From Streptomyces gardneri (GTDB lineage: Bacteria > Actinomycetota > Actinomycetes > Streptomycetales > Streptomycetaceae), in contig NZ_BJMN01000044.1 of the NCBI RefSeq assembly GCF_006539185.1, forward strand, positions 28,155 through 92,154: a stretch of 64,000 nt of DNA. The letters run 5' to 3'. The notes below the pieces were generated by a model. The model ran no database searches. It had not been told where the DNA came from and was given only the letters and a program-made list of their open reading frames with translations. Both the position numbers and the translations under genes were made by a program. Each line of letters starts with the position of its first letter. Position 1 is the first letter of the stretch. Shown here piece after piece: positions 32,383 through 41,379 of the stretch.

Positions 32383-32394
32383 AACGTCGACGTT
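32383..32394. promoter_or_regulatory. Palindrome upstream of adnA
   Basis: AACGTCGACGTT is a perfect 12-base palindrome, flanked by CGCGT and CGCG, about 87 bases before the adnA start, in a 242-base gap that otherwise has only GC-rich filler. It overlaps a possible -10 (TAACGT). It may be an operator; it does not match the actinobacterial LexA consensus TCGAAC-N4-GTTCGA. Confidence 0.35.
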
Positions 32395-32480
32395 CGCGTC
32401 TGCCGCGGCGACGGCCGCCGCGCATGGGTGCATCACCCGCATCACCCGCACCACCACTCCCCCCAGGACCGGCGAACCAC

Positions 32481-35400
32481 GTGAGCTCCTCCTCCACCAC
32501 CCGGCACACGCCGCACCAGGGACAGCCGTACCCGGGTCCGGGCCGGCAGCGGACCCCGGGCGCGTACCGACTGGTGCGTACCGCGCCGGCCCCGCTGGAT
32601 CCCCCTCAGCTGGACGCAGCCCAGCGGGAAGTGGTTGACCACACGGGCGGACCACTCCTCGTCCTCGCCGGCCCCGGCACCGGAAAGACGACGACGCTGG
32701 TCGAGGCGGTCGCGGCCCGGATGGAACGGGGCGCCGACCCCGAACGGCTCCTCGTCCTCACCTTCAGCCGCAAGGCCGCCGTCGAACTCCGCGACCGGAT
32801 GGCCACCCGGCTCGGCGGCCGACGCCCCCCGCAGGCGACGACCTTCCACTCGTACTGCTACGCCCTGATCCGCGCCCACCAGGACGCCGAGCTCTTCGCC
32901 GAACCGCTGCGGCTGCTCTCCGGACCCGAGCAGGACCTCGCCGTGCGCGAGCTGCTCGCCGGCCAGATCGACCTGGAGAAGGCGGGCCTCGGACAGGTCG
33001 GCTGGCCCGACGAACTCCGCGCCTGCCTCACCACCCGCGGCTTCGCCGACGAGGTGCGGGCGGTCCTCGCGCGCTCGCGCGAACTGGGCCTCGGCCCGGA
33101 CGCCCTCGCCCGCTTCGCCGAGCGCGTCGGCCGCCCGGACTGGAAGGCGGCGGCCGGCTTCCTCGCCGAGTACCTCGACGTCCTCGACCTCCAGGGCGTC
33201 CTCGACTACACGGAGCTCGTCCACCGGGCCGTACCGCTCGCGGGGAGCACCCGCCTGCCCGGGTACGACGCGGTCTACGTCGACGAGTACCAGGACACCG
33301 ACCCGGCGCAGGTCCGGCTCCTGCACGCCCTCACGGGCGGCGGGCGCGGCACGGTCGTCGCCTTCGGCGACCCCGACCAGTCCATCTACGCCTTCCGCGG
33401 CGCCGACGTGAACGGCATCCTCGACTTCCCGGACGCCTTCGGCGGCGGGGGCGTCAAGGTCCTGGGCACCTCGCGCCGCGCGGGCGCCGGGCTGCTCGGG
33501 GCGACCAGGCTGCTCACCCAGCGCATGCCGCTGACCCGGCTCCCGTCCGAGAAGGTCCGCGCGCACCGCGAGCTGACGGCGGACCGTCCCGGCGGCCGGG
33601 CCGAGGCGTACACGTACCCCACGGCCTCGGCGGAGGCCGAGAACATCGCCGACCTGCTGCGCCGGGCGCACCTGGAGGACGGCGTCCCCTGGCAGGACAT
33701 GGCCGTCCTCACCCGCGCCGCCGCCACCCTCCCGTCCCTCCGCCGCGCTCTCACCTCGGCAGGCGTCCCGGTGGAAACGGACGCCGCGGACACCCCCCTC
33801 CGCCACGAACCGGCGGTGTCCCCTTTGCTCCTGGCCCTCCGAGCGGTGGCCAAGCCCCAGCCGACCGAGCCCGCACGTGATTCGGACCTGGTTGTGGGCA
33901 TGCGTTCCGCCGGGGCGGGGGGTACCTCCCAGGCGGAGCTCTGGGGGAGGGTGGGCACAACCACCCACGGCGCCGTACCGTCGGCGTCCCCCTCGACCCA
34001 CGCCCCCGCCGAGCCCGAGCCCGGGCCCGACGCCGAGGCTCCGGCTCCGAGCGCCGCCCCGGCGCAGCCGGACGAGACCGCCACCGGCACGGCCACCGCC
34101 ACCGCCGGCTGGCTCACCGTCGAGACCGCGCAAGAACTCCTCGCCTCCCCCCTCGCCGGCGTGGACCCCGCCGACCTCCGCCGCCTCGGCCGCGCCCTCC
34201 GCGACGAGGAGCGCGCCGCCGGCAACAAGGTCCCGCCCCCCTCCGACGTCCTCCTCGCCCGCGCCCTCGCCGAGCCCGAGCGCCTCGTCGCGCACGACCC
34301 CGCCTACGCCCGCGGAGCGCAGCGCCTCGGGAAGCTCCTCCAGGAGACCCGTACGCTCCTCGACGCCGGCGGCACCGCCGAGGAGGCCCTCTGGGTGCTC
34401 TGGAACGGCACCCCCTGGCCCGGCCGCCTGGAGCGCGCCGCACTCCGCGGCGGCCCCGCCGGGCGCAATGCCGACCGGGACCTCGACGCCGTCTGCGCGC
34501 TCTTCGAGACCGCCGCCCGCGCCGAGGAGCGCGTCGGCGGCCGCGGCGTCCTCAACTTCCTCGAAGAGCTCGACGCCCAGGACATCGCCGCCGACACCCT
34601 CACCCGCCGCCACACCCGCCCCGACGCCGTCCGCCTCATGACCGCCCACCGCTCCAAGGGCCTCGAATGGAGCTTCGTCGTCGTCGCCGGTGTCCAGGAG
34701 GGCCTCTGGCCCGACCTGCGCCGCCGCGGCTCCCTCCTCGAAGCCGACCGCATCGGCCGCGACGGCCTCGCCGAGCCCCTCACCCCCGGCGCCCTCCTCG
34801 CCGAGGAGCGCCGTCTCTTCTACGTGGCCGCCACCCGCGCCCGCGACCGCCTCGTCGTCACCGCGGTGAAGGCGCCGGCGGAGGACGGCGACCAGCCGTC
34901 CCGGTTCCTCACCGAGTTCGGCGCCGAGCCGAAGGAGGTGCCCGGCCGCCCCCGCCGCCCCCTCGCCGTCTCGGCCCTGGTCGCCGAGCTCCGGGCGACG
35001 ACCGTCGATCCGGCCGCCTCGCCCGCGCTCCGGGACGCCGCCGCCCACCGCCTCGCCTCCCTCGCCGCGCTCACCGACGAGGACGGCCAGCCGCTGGTGC
35101 CCGCCGCGCACCCGGACCGCTGGTGGGGCCTGTTCGAGCCGACGCACAGCACGGTGCCGCTGCGCGACCGCGACCTGCCCGTCGCCCTCTCGCCGAGCGC
35201 GCTGGAGAACCTCGCCACCACCTGCTCCCTCCAGTGGTTCCTCGGCCGCGAGGTCAAGGCCGCGGCCCCCGCCACCGCGGCTCAGGGCTTCGGCAACGTC
35301 GTGCACGTCCTCGCCGACGAGGTCGCCTCCGGTCGCACCCCCGCCGACCTCGACGTCCTCATGGCCCGCCTGGACTCCGTCTGGGACGCCCTCGCCTTCG

Positions 35401-35981
35401 ACGCGCCCTGGAAGTCGGCCCAGGAGAAGGCCCACGCGCGCGTGGCGCTCGAACGCTTCCTGCAGTGGCACGTCATGGACCGCGGCGGCCGCACCCCCGC
35501 CGCCTCCGAGCACGGCTTCGACGTGACCCTCGCGGCGGGGGAGTACGAGGTCCGCATCCGCGGCTCCATGGACCGCGTCGAGACCGACGAGCACGGCCGC
35601 GCCTACGTCGTCGACTTCAAGACCGGTAAGTCGGCCCCCACCCGGGACGAGGTCGCCCATCACCCGCAGCTCGCCGTCTACCAGCTCGCGGTCCGGGAAG
35701 GAGCCCTCGACGAGGTCTTCGACGGGCACCGGCCGGAGCCGGGCGGCGCCGAACTCGTCCAGCTGAGGCAGGCCGCCCCGAAGAAGGAGGGCGGCGACGC
35801 CCTGCCGAAGGTCCAGGCCCAGGAACCCCTGGACGGGGAGTGGGTCGGCGACCTGCTCGCCACCGCCGCCGGCCGTGTCCTGGACGAGCGCTTCACCCCC
35901 ACCACCGGCCAGCACTGCGCGAACTGCGCCTTCCGCGCCTCGTGCAGCGCGCAGCCGGAGGGCCGCCAGATCGTCGAATGA
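32481..35981 (+). CDS. adnA: AdnA-like UvrD-family helicase with RecB-type nuclease domain
   Basis: About 1166 aa from GTG 32481. Superfamily-1 motifs: Walker A APGPGTGKTT near residue 65, YVDEYQDTD near 268, QSIYAFRGAD near 300, and MTAHRSKGLEW plus VAATRARDRL in the second half. The C-terminal nuclease has HVLADEVASG, GSMDRVETDEHGRAYVVDFK and TGK. A cysteine (CSLQWF near 915) and the late CANCAFRASC resemble the iron-sulfur 'staple' of AddB/Cas4-type nucleases. AdnA pairs with AdnB to resect double-strand breaks. A low-complexity insert (about residues 466-543) includes a dispersed palindromic repeat. Unlike mycobacteria, adnB is not adjacent: two exported-protein genes intervene. Confidence 0.88.
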   Translation: MSSSSTTRHTPHQGQPYPGPGRQRTPGAYRLVRTAPAPLDPPQLDAAQREVVDHTGGPLLVLAGPGTGKTTTLVEAVAARMERGADPERLLVLTFSRKAAVELRDRMATRLGGRRPPQATTFHSYCYALIRAHQDAELFAEPLRLLSGPEQDLAVRELLAGQIDLEKAGLGQVGWPDELRACLTTRGFADEVRAVLARSRELGLGPDALARFAERVGRPDWKAAAGFLAEYLDVLDLQGVLDYTELVHRAVPLAGSTRLPGYDAVYVDEYQDTDPAQVRLLHALTGGGRGTVVAFGDPDQSIYAFRGADVNGILDFPDAFGGGGVKVLGTSRRAGAGLLGATRLLTQRMPLTRLPSEKVRAHRELTADRPGGRAEAYTYPTASAEAENIADLLRRAHLEDGVPWQDMAVLTRAAATLPSLRRALTSAGVPVETDAADTPLRHEPAVSPLLLALRAVAKPQPTEPARDSDLVVGMRSAGAGGTSQAELWGRVGTTTHGAVPSASPSTHAPAEPEPGPDAEAPAPSAAPAQPDETATGTATATAGWLTVETAQELLASPLAGVDPADLRRLGRALRDEERAAGNKVPPPSDVLLARALAEPERLVAHDPAYARGAQRLGKLLQETRTLLDAGGTAEEALWVLWNGTPWPGRLERAALRGGPAGRNADRDLDAVCALFETAARAEERVGGRGVLNFLEELDAQDIAADTLTRRHTRPDAVRLMTAHRSKGLEWSFVVVAGVQEGLWPDLRRRGSLLEADRIGRDGLAEPLTPGALLAEERRLFYVAATRARDRLVVTAVKAPAEDGDQPSRFLTEFGAEPKEVPGRPRRPLAVSALVAELRATTVDPAASPALRDAAAHRLASLAALTDEDGQPLVPAAHPDRWWGLFEPTHSTVPLRDRDLPVALSPSALENLATTCSLQWFLGREVKAAAPATAAQGFGNVVHVLADEVASGRTPADLDVLMARLDSVWDALAFDAPWKSAQEKAHARVALERFLQWHVMDRGGRTPAASEHGFDVTLAAGEYEVRIRGSMDRVETDEHGRAYVVDFKTGKSAPTRDEVAHHPQLAVYQLAVREGALDEVFDGHRPEPGGAELVQLRQAAPKKEGGDALPKVQAQEPLDGEWVGDLLATAAGRVLDERFTPTTGQHCANCAFRASCSAQPEGRQIVE
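33890..33962. repeat. Dispersed palindromic repeat inserted in frame in adnA
   Basis: A 73-base element bounded by GGTTGTG and CACAACC with an inner palindrome CTCCCAG...CTGGGGGAG. Its right end GTGGGCACAACC recurs in adnB at 40481-40492. From memory, sequences of this type (GGGGGTACCTCCCAG, GGGTGGGCACAAC) are scattered through Streptomyces genomes. Here it adds residues in a linker without breaking the frame. Confidence 0.65.
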
Positions 35982-36109
35982 CGATATGTGCGGAGCGTCA
36001 CGTTCCGTTTTGTACATCCTTTGTTCGTCTTCACGGGTCAGTCTTCGCGGCGGCCCGCATAAGGGTGCTGTGAAGACAAGCTGTGAATGAACGCTGAGGG
36101 AGTACACGC

Positions 36110-36865
36110 ATGAAGGCCAATCGGAAGCTCTGGGTTGCGGCGACGGTCTGTGCGGCCGTGGTCGCAGGCGTCACGGGTTGTTCCCAGGGCGACGACAAGG
36201 CCGCGGACCCCTTCGCGGGCCTCACCGCCGACGCCATCGCCGACAAGGCGGTCGAGACCACGAAGGCGGCCACCGCCTTCCACATGAACGGCAAGGGCAA
36301 GACCGACGGCGACGACATGACGGTCGACCTCTCCGTCGACAGCAAGGGCTCCTGCACGGGCACGATGGAGACCGGCAAGGGCGGCAAGGCCGAGATGATC
36401 AGCACCGGCGGCGTCAGCTACATGAAGGGCGACGACGCCTTCTGGGGCTCCACCGCCGGCGAGGAGGGCGACTCCCCGGAGGAGGCCGGCGCCCTGACCG
36501 CGCTGCTCAAGGGCCGCTGGATGAAGATGCCCGCCGGAGAGGAAGGCCCCGACGCCTTCTGCGACCTCAAGACCATCGTCAAGGACATGGACGAGGACAC
36601 CCCGCGCAAGGGCCTGACCCGCGGCGACGACGCCGACGTCGACGGCAGGCCCGCCGCCGTGCTGACGAAGAAGGACGCGAAGGGCGAGACCACGACCTTC
36701 TACGTGGCCAAGGACTCCGCCAAGCCGTTCATCCTCCGCGTCGTGGAGGCCGGCGGCAAGGAGCCCGGCACGGTCACCTTCAGCGACTACGACAAGCCGA
36801 TCACGGTCACCGCGCCCCCGGCCGACCAGGTCGTCGACATGGCGGAGCTCGCCGGCGCCTCCTGA
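36110..36865 (+). CDS. Exported lipoprotein, first of a duplicated pair
   Basis: A 251-aa lipoprotein. The signal peptide KLWVAATVCAAVVAGVTGC ends in a lipobox (GVTGC). The mature part has DPFAGLTADAIADKAVETTK, FHMNGKGK, GGVSYMKGDDAFWGS, LLKGRWMKMPAGEEG and TTFYVAKDSAKPFILRVVEA. This pattern is like LppX/LprG-type or DUF-style lipoproteins with a beta-sheet fold that binds hydrophobic ligands in mycobacteria, but I cannot claim homology. The ATG has GAGGGAG about 12 bases upstream. The leader contains an 8-base inverted repeat (36027-36034 with 36070-36077). It sits between adnA and adnB and is followed by a paralogue. Confidence 0.8.
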   Translation: MKANRKLWVAATVCAAVVAGVTGCSQGDDKAADPFAGLTADAIADKAVETTKAATAFHMNGKGKTDGDDMTVDLSVDSKGSCTGTMETGKGGKAEMISTGGVSYMKGDDAFWGSTAGEEGDSPEEAGALTALLKGRWMKMPAGEEGPDAFCDLKTIVKDMDEDTPRKGLTRGDDADVDGRPAAVLTKKDAKGETTTFYVAKDSAKPFILRVVEAGGKEPGTVTFSDYDKPITVTAPPADQVVDMAELAGAS

Positions 36866-36945
36866 CCCGCCCCGTCCGGTCGCGGGCACGCGCGCGTGGG
36901 GCGACCCTGGTGGACAGGGGCCGGGGAATCCGCGAGGAGGCTCGC

Positions 36946-37860
36946 ATGGCGTCCCACCGAAAGCTCCGTGCCGCGGCCGTCGTCTGCGCCGCCGTCGCCG
37001 TCGCGGGTCCCACGTCGGCGGCGGCCTGGGCGGCACCCCCGGCAGCGGTCCGGGCGGCGGTCCAGGAGAACGCGCCCCTCCTGCCCGTGCCCGCCCCCTC
37101 CCCCTCCCCGGATCCCTTCGCGGACCTCACTCCCGACGAGATCGTCGATCGGGCGGTCACCGCCACCCAGTCCGCGACCTCTCTCCGCATGGCGGGCCGG
37201 GTCGTCTCCGAGGGGCAGCAGCTCGACATCGACTTCGCCGTCAACGAGCGCGACGAGTGCACCGGCCTGATGAAGATCGACGGCGGCACAGCCGAGCTGC
37301 GCCGCGTCGACGACTTCACGTACATGAAGGGCGACGAGGCCTTCTGGCGCGTCTCCATGGCCTCCCAAGGGATGTCCAAGCCGCAGATCGACGCCACGAT
37401 CGAGCTCGTCAAGGGCCGCTGGCTGAAGATCGCCCCAGGGCAGGCGGGCAGCAGCGACCTCAGCGGCGTCTGTGACCTGCAGGGCCTCCTCGCCTCCCTG
37501 GACGAGGACAAGGCGGAGCCCGGCACCCTGGTCCGGGGGCCCGACGGCGAGGTGGACGGCACCCCGGTCGCGACCCTCGTGAAGAAGGAGACCGGGGAGG
37601 AGACCGGTACGGAGACGACCGAGCCGGAGACGACCGAACCGGGGACGACCGAACCCGAACCGGAGCCGGCCAAGCCGGAGACGACCACCGTCTCCGTGTC
37701 CCAGGAGGGCAAGCCCTACATCCTCAAGATGGTCAAGACGGGTGGCGAGGAACCGGGCTCCATGACGCTCTCCGACTTCGACAAGCCGGTCGACGTGGTC
37801 GTCCCGCCCGCCTCGGAGACGGTGGACCTGTCGAAGCTCGGGCAGGGCACGAGCGCGTGA
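36946..37860 (+). CDS. Exported protein, second of the pair, lipobox lost
   Basis: A 304-aa paralogue of the preceding lipoprotein, sharing DPFADLTPDEIVDRAVTAT, FTYMKGDEAFWRVS, LVKGRWLKIAPGQ, a DGTPVATLVKKE site and KPYILKMVKTGG. The signal peptide is intact but has no lipobox cysteine; it ends SAAAWA, a Sec signal peptidase site, so this copy is probably secreted or wall-associated. A Thr/Glu/Pro repeat (TTEPETTEPGTTEPEPEP, near residues 223-245) is inserted before the last domain. GAGGAGG lies five bases before the ATG. Tandem duplication with a change of localisation is the simplest reading. Confidence 0.8.
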   Translation: MASHRKLRAAAVVCAAVAVAGPTSAAAWAAPPAAVRAAVQENAPLLPVPAPSPSPDPFADLTPDEIVDRAVTATQSATSLRMAGRVVSEGQQLDIDFAVNERDECTGLMKIDGGTAELRRVDDFTYMKGDEAFWRVSMASQGMSKPQIDATIELVKGRWLKIAPGQAGSSDLSGVCDLQGLLASLDEDKAEPGTLVRGPDGEVDGTPVATLVKKETGEETGTETTEPETTEPGTTEPEPEPAKPETTTVSVSQEGKPYILKMVKTGGEEPGSMTLSDFDKPVDVVVPPASETVDLSKLGQGTSA

Positions 37861-37958
37861 GCCGGAGCCGGGGGCGGGGCCGGATCCGGCCTCGGCCGGG
37901 GCGACGGTGAGCGCCGCCCGCGGCCGCACTGTCAGTCGGTCGCGTTAGCCTCTTTGAG

Positions 37959-40900
37959 GTGACCGCACACCTCACCGACCCCGAGCAGCTCAAGGAGCTC
38001 CTCGGCATCCCGTTCACTCCGGAGCAGACGGCCTGCATCACCGCGCCGCTCGCCCCGCAGGTCGTCGTGGCCGGAGCCGGCTCCGGCAAGACGACGGTGA
38101 TGGCCGCCCGCGTGGTCTGGCTGGTCGGTACGGGACAGGTCGCCCCCGAGCAGGTCCTCGGCCTCACCTTCACCAACAAGGCCGCCGGTGAACTCGCCGA
38201 GCGCGTCCGCACCGCCCTCGTCCGCGCCGGGGTCACCGACCCCGACGTCATCGACCCGGACGAACCCCCCGGCGAGCCCCGCATCTCCACGTACCACGCC
38301 TTCGCCGGACAGCTCCTCACCGACCACGGCCTCCGCATCGGCCTGGAGCCCACCGCCCGGCTCCTCGCCGACGCCACCCGCTATCAGCTCGCCGCACGCG
38401 TCCTGCGCGAGGCCCCCGGCCCGTACCCGGCGCTGACCAAGTCCTTCCCGACCCTCGTCACCGACCTCCTCGCCCTCGACGGCGAGCTCGCCGAGCACCT
38501 CGTACGGCCCCAGGACCTCAGGGCGTACGACTCCGAGCTGCTGACCACGCTCGCCGGCGCCAGGCTCAGCAACGCCGAACTGCGCAAGATCCCCGAGGCC
38601 ACCGCCGCCCGCCGCGAGCTGCTCGACCTCGTCATCCGCTACCGCGCCGCCAAGCGCTCCCGCGACCTGCTCGACTTCGGCGACCAGATCGCCCTCTCCG
38701 CCGAGCTCGCCACCACCCGGCCCGAGGTCGGGGGCCTGCTGCGCGAGGAGTTCCGGGTCGTCCTCCTCGACGAGTACCAGGACACCTCCGTCGCCCAGCG
38801 GCTGCTGCTCTCCGGCCTCTTCGGCCAGGGCCCCTCCGGCCGGGCCACCGGACACGCCGTGACCGCCGTCGGCGACCCCTGCCAGGCCATCTACGGCTGG
38901 CGCGGTGCCTCCGTCGCCAACCTGGACGACTTCCCCGAGCACTTCCCGCACGCCGACGGCACCCCCGCGAGCCGCTACTCCCTCTCCGAGAACCGGCGCA
39001 GCGGCGGCCGCCTCCTCGACCTCGCCAACGGCCTCGCCGCCCCCCTGCGCGCCATGCACGCGGGCGTGGAGGCACTGCGCCCCGCGCCGGGCGCGGAGCA
39101 GGACGGCAGCGTCCGCATCGCCCTGCTGCCGACCCACGCCGAGGAGATCGACTGGCTGGCCGACTCCCTCGCCCACCTCGTCCGCACCGGCCGTGAGCCC
39201 GGCGAGATCGCCGTCCTGTGCCGGACCGCCACCGACTTCCCCGCGATCCACGCCGCGCTCGTCGCCCGTGACGTGCCCGTCGAGGTCGTCGGCCTCTCCG
39301 GCCTCCTCCACCTGCCCGAGATCGCCGACCTCGTCGCCGTCTGCGAGGTCCTCCAGGACCCGGGGGCCAACGCCTCCCTCGTCCGCCTCCTCACCGGCCC
39401 CCGCTGGCGGATCGGCCCCCGCGACCTGGCCCTCCTCGGCCGCCGCGCCCGCCTCCTCGTCCACCGGGGCGGTGACGACCCCGACCCCGAGCAGCGGCTC
39501 GCCGCCGCCGTCGAGGGCGTCGACCCGGCGGAGGTCGTCTCGCTCGCCGACGCGCTCGACACCTTCCTGGACTCCGGCGGCGCCGCCGACGACGGCCTGC
39601 CCTTCTCCGCCGAGGCCCGGGTCCGCTTCGCGCGCCTCGCCGCCGAGCTGCGCGCCCTGCGCACCTCGCTCGCCGACCCGCTCATGGACGTCCTGCACCG
39701 GATCCTCGCCGCGACCGGCCTGGAGGTCGAGCTCTCGGCCTCCCCGCACGCGCTGGCCGCCCGCCGCCGCGAGACCCTCTCGAACTTCCTGGACATCGCC
39801 GCCGGCTTCGCCTCCCTCGACGGCGAGGCGAGCCTGCTCGCCTTCCTCGGCTTCCTGCGCACGGCCGTCCAGTTCGAGAAGGGCCTCGACAACGCCCTCC
39901 CGGGCGGCGAGAACACGGTGAAGGTCCTCACCGCCCACAAGTCCAAGGGCCTGGAGTGGGACGTCGTCGCCGTCCCCGGTCTGGTCGCCGGAGCCTTCCC
40001 CAGCGCCCGCGCCCGCGAGGCGTGGACCTCGCAGCCCCAGGTGCTCCCGCACGCCCTGCGCGGCGACGCGGACACACTGCCGGGGATCGACACCTGGGAC
40101 GCCAAGTCCCTCACCTCGTTCAAGAACGCCATGCGGGACCACCAGCACACGGAGGAGCTCCGCCTCGGCTACGTCACCTTCACGCGCCCCCGCTCCCTCC
40201 TCCTCGGCTCCGCCCACTGGTGGGGCCCGTCCCAGAAGAAGCCCCGGGGCCCCTCGGACTTCCTCCAGGCCCTGTACGAGCACTGCGAGGCCGGCCACGG
40301 CGACATCGAGCACTGGGCGGACGAACCGGGACCGGACGCGGAGAACCCGTCCCTGACGGAGCAGGACAGGGACCAGGCCTGGCCGTTGCCGCTGGACGGG
40401 GAGTCGTTGAATCGGAGGCGGAGGGCGGCAGAGCAGGTCGCTGCCGCACTGTGGGCCATCGTCCCGCAGGGCGGGACCGGTGGGCACAACCCCAACACCG
40501 CGGCGCCCGACCTCCCGGACCCGCACCCCGAGGACCTCTGGCCCGAGGAGGAGGAACCCCTCTGGGACGAAGAGACCCTCCCGGAGGACCTCCACAAGGA
40601 CGCGGTCCCGCCTCCGAGGGAGCCCGAGGCGCCCTCGGAGGAGCCGTACGGCGACCTCACCCCCGAGGACGCGAGGACCATCGCCTCCTGGGACCGCGAC
40701 CTCACCGCCCTCACCACCGAGCTCCGCCGCGCCCGCGCGACGACCCGGGACGTCCTGCTGCCCGCCTACCTCTCCGCCTCCCAGGTGCTGCGCCTCGCCG
40801 CCGACCCCGACGGCTTCGCCCAGGACCTGGCCCGCCCCATGCCCAAGCCGCCGCAGCCCGCGGCCCGGCGGGGCACGCGCTTCCACGCGTGGGTGGAGTC

Positions 40901-41369
40901 CCGCTTCGAGGAGCTTCCGCTGCCGTTCCTCGGCCCGGAGGAGCTGCCCGGCGGCGAGGACTTCGCGGGGGAGCCCGAGATCCTCGACGAGCGGGACCTC
41001 GACGCCCTCAAGGAGGCCTTCGCCCGCACGCCGTACGCCCACCGCTCCCCGTACCGCGTCGAGGTCCCCGTCCACCTCACCCTCGCGGGCCGGGTCGTCC
41101 GGGGCCGGATCGACGCCGTCTACCGGGACCCGGACACCGGCGCGTACGAGATCGTCGACTGGAAGACCAGCCACCACCGCACCGCCGACCCCCTCCAGCT
41201 CGCGATCTACCGGCTCGCCTGGGCCGAGCAGCACGGCCTCGCGCCCGAGGACGTCACGGCCGCCTTCGTCTACGTCCGGACGGGTGAGATCGCCCGCCCC
41301 GCCCGCCTGCCGGGGCGTGCGGAGCTGGAGGCCCTCCTCCTTGCCGGGGCACCCCCCGGCGCCGGATAG
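37959..41369 (+). CDS. adnB: AdnB-like UvrD-family helicase with RecB-type nuclease domain
   Basis: About 1136 aa from GTG 37959. TAGCCT lies 7 bases upstream and there is no ribosome site, so it is probably leaderless with its own promoter. Walker A AGAGSGKTTV near residue 40, LLDEYQDTS near 271, CQAIYGWRGAS near 308, LTAHKSKGLEWDVV near 655 and YVTFTRPRS. The C-terminal nuclease has RFHAWVESRF, GRIDAVYRD and YEIVDWKTSH near 1066. AdnB is the main motor partner of AdnA in mycobacteria. A low-complexity insert at about 798-900 includes a dispersed palindrome. No Fe-S cysteine cluster is visible, in contrast to the AdnA-like protein. Confidence 0.88.
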   Translation: MTAHLTDPEQLKELLGIPFTPEQTACITAPLAPQVVVAGAGSGKTTVMAARVVWLVGTGQVAPEQVLGLTFTNKAAGELAERVRTALVRAGVTDPDVIDPDEPPGEPRISTYHAFAGQLLTDHGLRIGLEPTARLLADATRYQLAARVLREAPGPYPALTKSFPTLVTDLLALDGELAEHLVRPQDLRAYDSELLTTLAGARLSNAELRKIPEATAARRELLDLVIRYRAAKRSRDLLDFGDQIALSAELATTRPEVGGLLREEFRVVLLDEYQDTSVAQRLLLSGLFGQGPSGRATGHAVTAVGDPCQAIYGWRGASVANLDDFPEHFPHADGTPASRYSLSENRRSGGRLLDLANGLAAPLRAMHAGVEALRPAPGAEQDGSVRIALLPTHAEEIDWLADSLAHLVRTGREPGEIAVLCRTATDFPAIHAALVARDVPVEVVGLSGLLHLPEIADLVAVCEVLQDPGANASLVRLLTGPRWRIGPRDLALLGRRARLLVHRGGDDPDPEQRLAAAVEGVDPAEVVSLADALDTFLDSGGAADDGLPFSAEARVRFARLAAELRALRTSLADPLMDVLHRILAATGLEVELSASPHALAARRRETLSNFLDIAAGFASLDGEASLLAFLGFLRTAVQFEKGLDNALPGGENTVKVLTAHKSKGLEWDVVAVPGLVAGAFPSARAREAWTSQPQVLPHALRGDADTLPGIDTWDAKSLTSFKNAMRDHQHTEELRLGYVTFTRPRSLLLGSAHWWGPSQKKPRGPSDFLQALYEHCEAGHGDIEHWADEPGPDAENPSLTEQDRDQAWPLPLDGESLNRRRRAAEQVAAALWAIVPQGGTGGHNPNTAAPDLPDPHPEDLWPEEEEPLWDEETLPEDLHKDAVPPPREPEAPSEEPYGDLTPEDARTIASWDRDLTALTTELRRARATTRDVLLPAYLSASQVLRLAADPDGFAQDLARPMPKPPQPAARRGTRFHAWVESRFEELPLPFLGPEELPGGEDFAGEPEILDERDLDALKEAFARTPYAHRSPYRVEVPVHLTLAGRVVRGRIDAVYRDPDTGAYEIVDWKTSHHRTADPLQLAIYRLAWAEQHGLAPEDVTAAFVYVRTGEIARPARLPGRAELEALLLAGAPPGAG
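40461..40492. repeat. Dispersed palindromic repeat inserted in frame in adnB
   Basis: GTCCCGC-AGG-GCGGGAC is followed by CGGTGGGCACAAC, the same right end as the repeat in adnA. It encodes part of a low-complexity linker (IVPQGGTGGHNPNTA). Confidence 0.6.
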
Positions 41370-41379
41370 GCTCGGAGGC

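Noticed and set aside
32383..32394. SOS (LexA) box for adnA
   Set aside because: AACGTCGACGTT lacks the TCGAAC/GTTCGA half-sites expected for actinobacterial LexA, so I keep it only as an unnamed palindrome.
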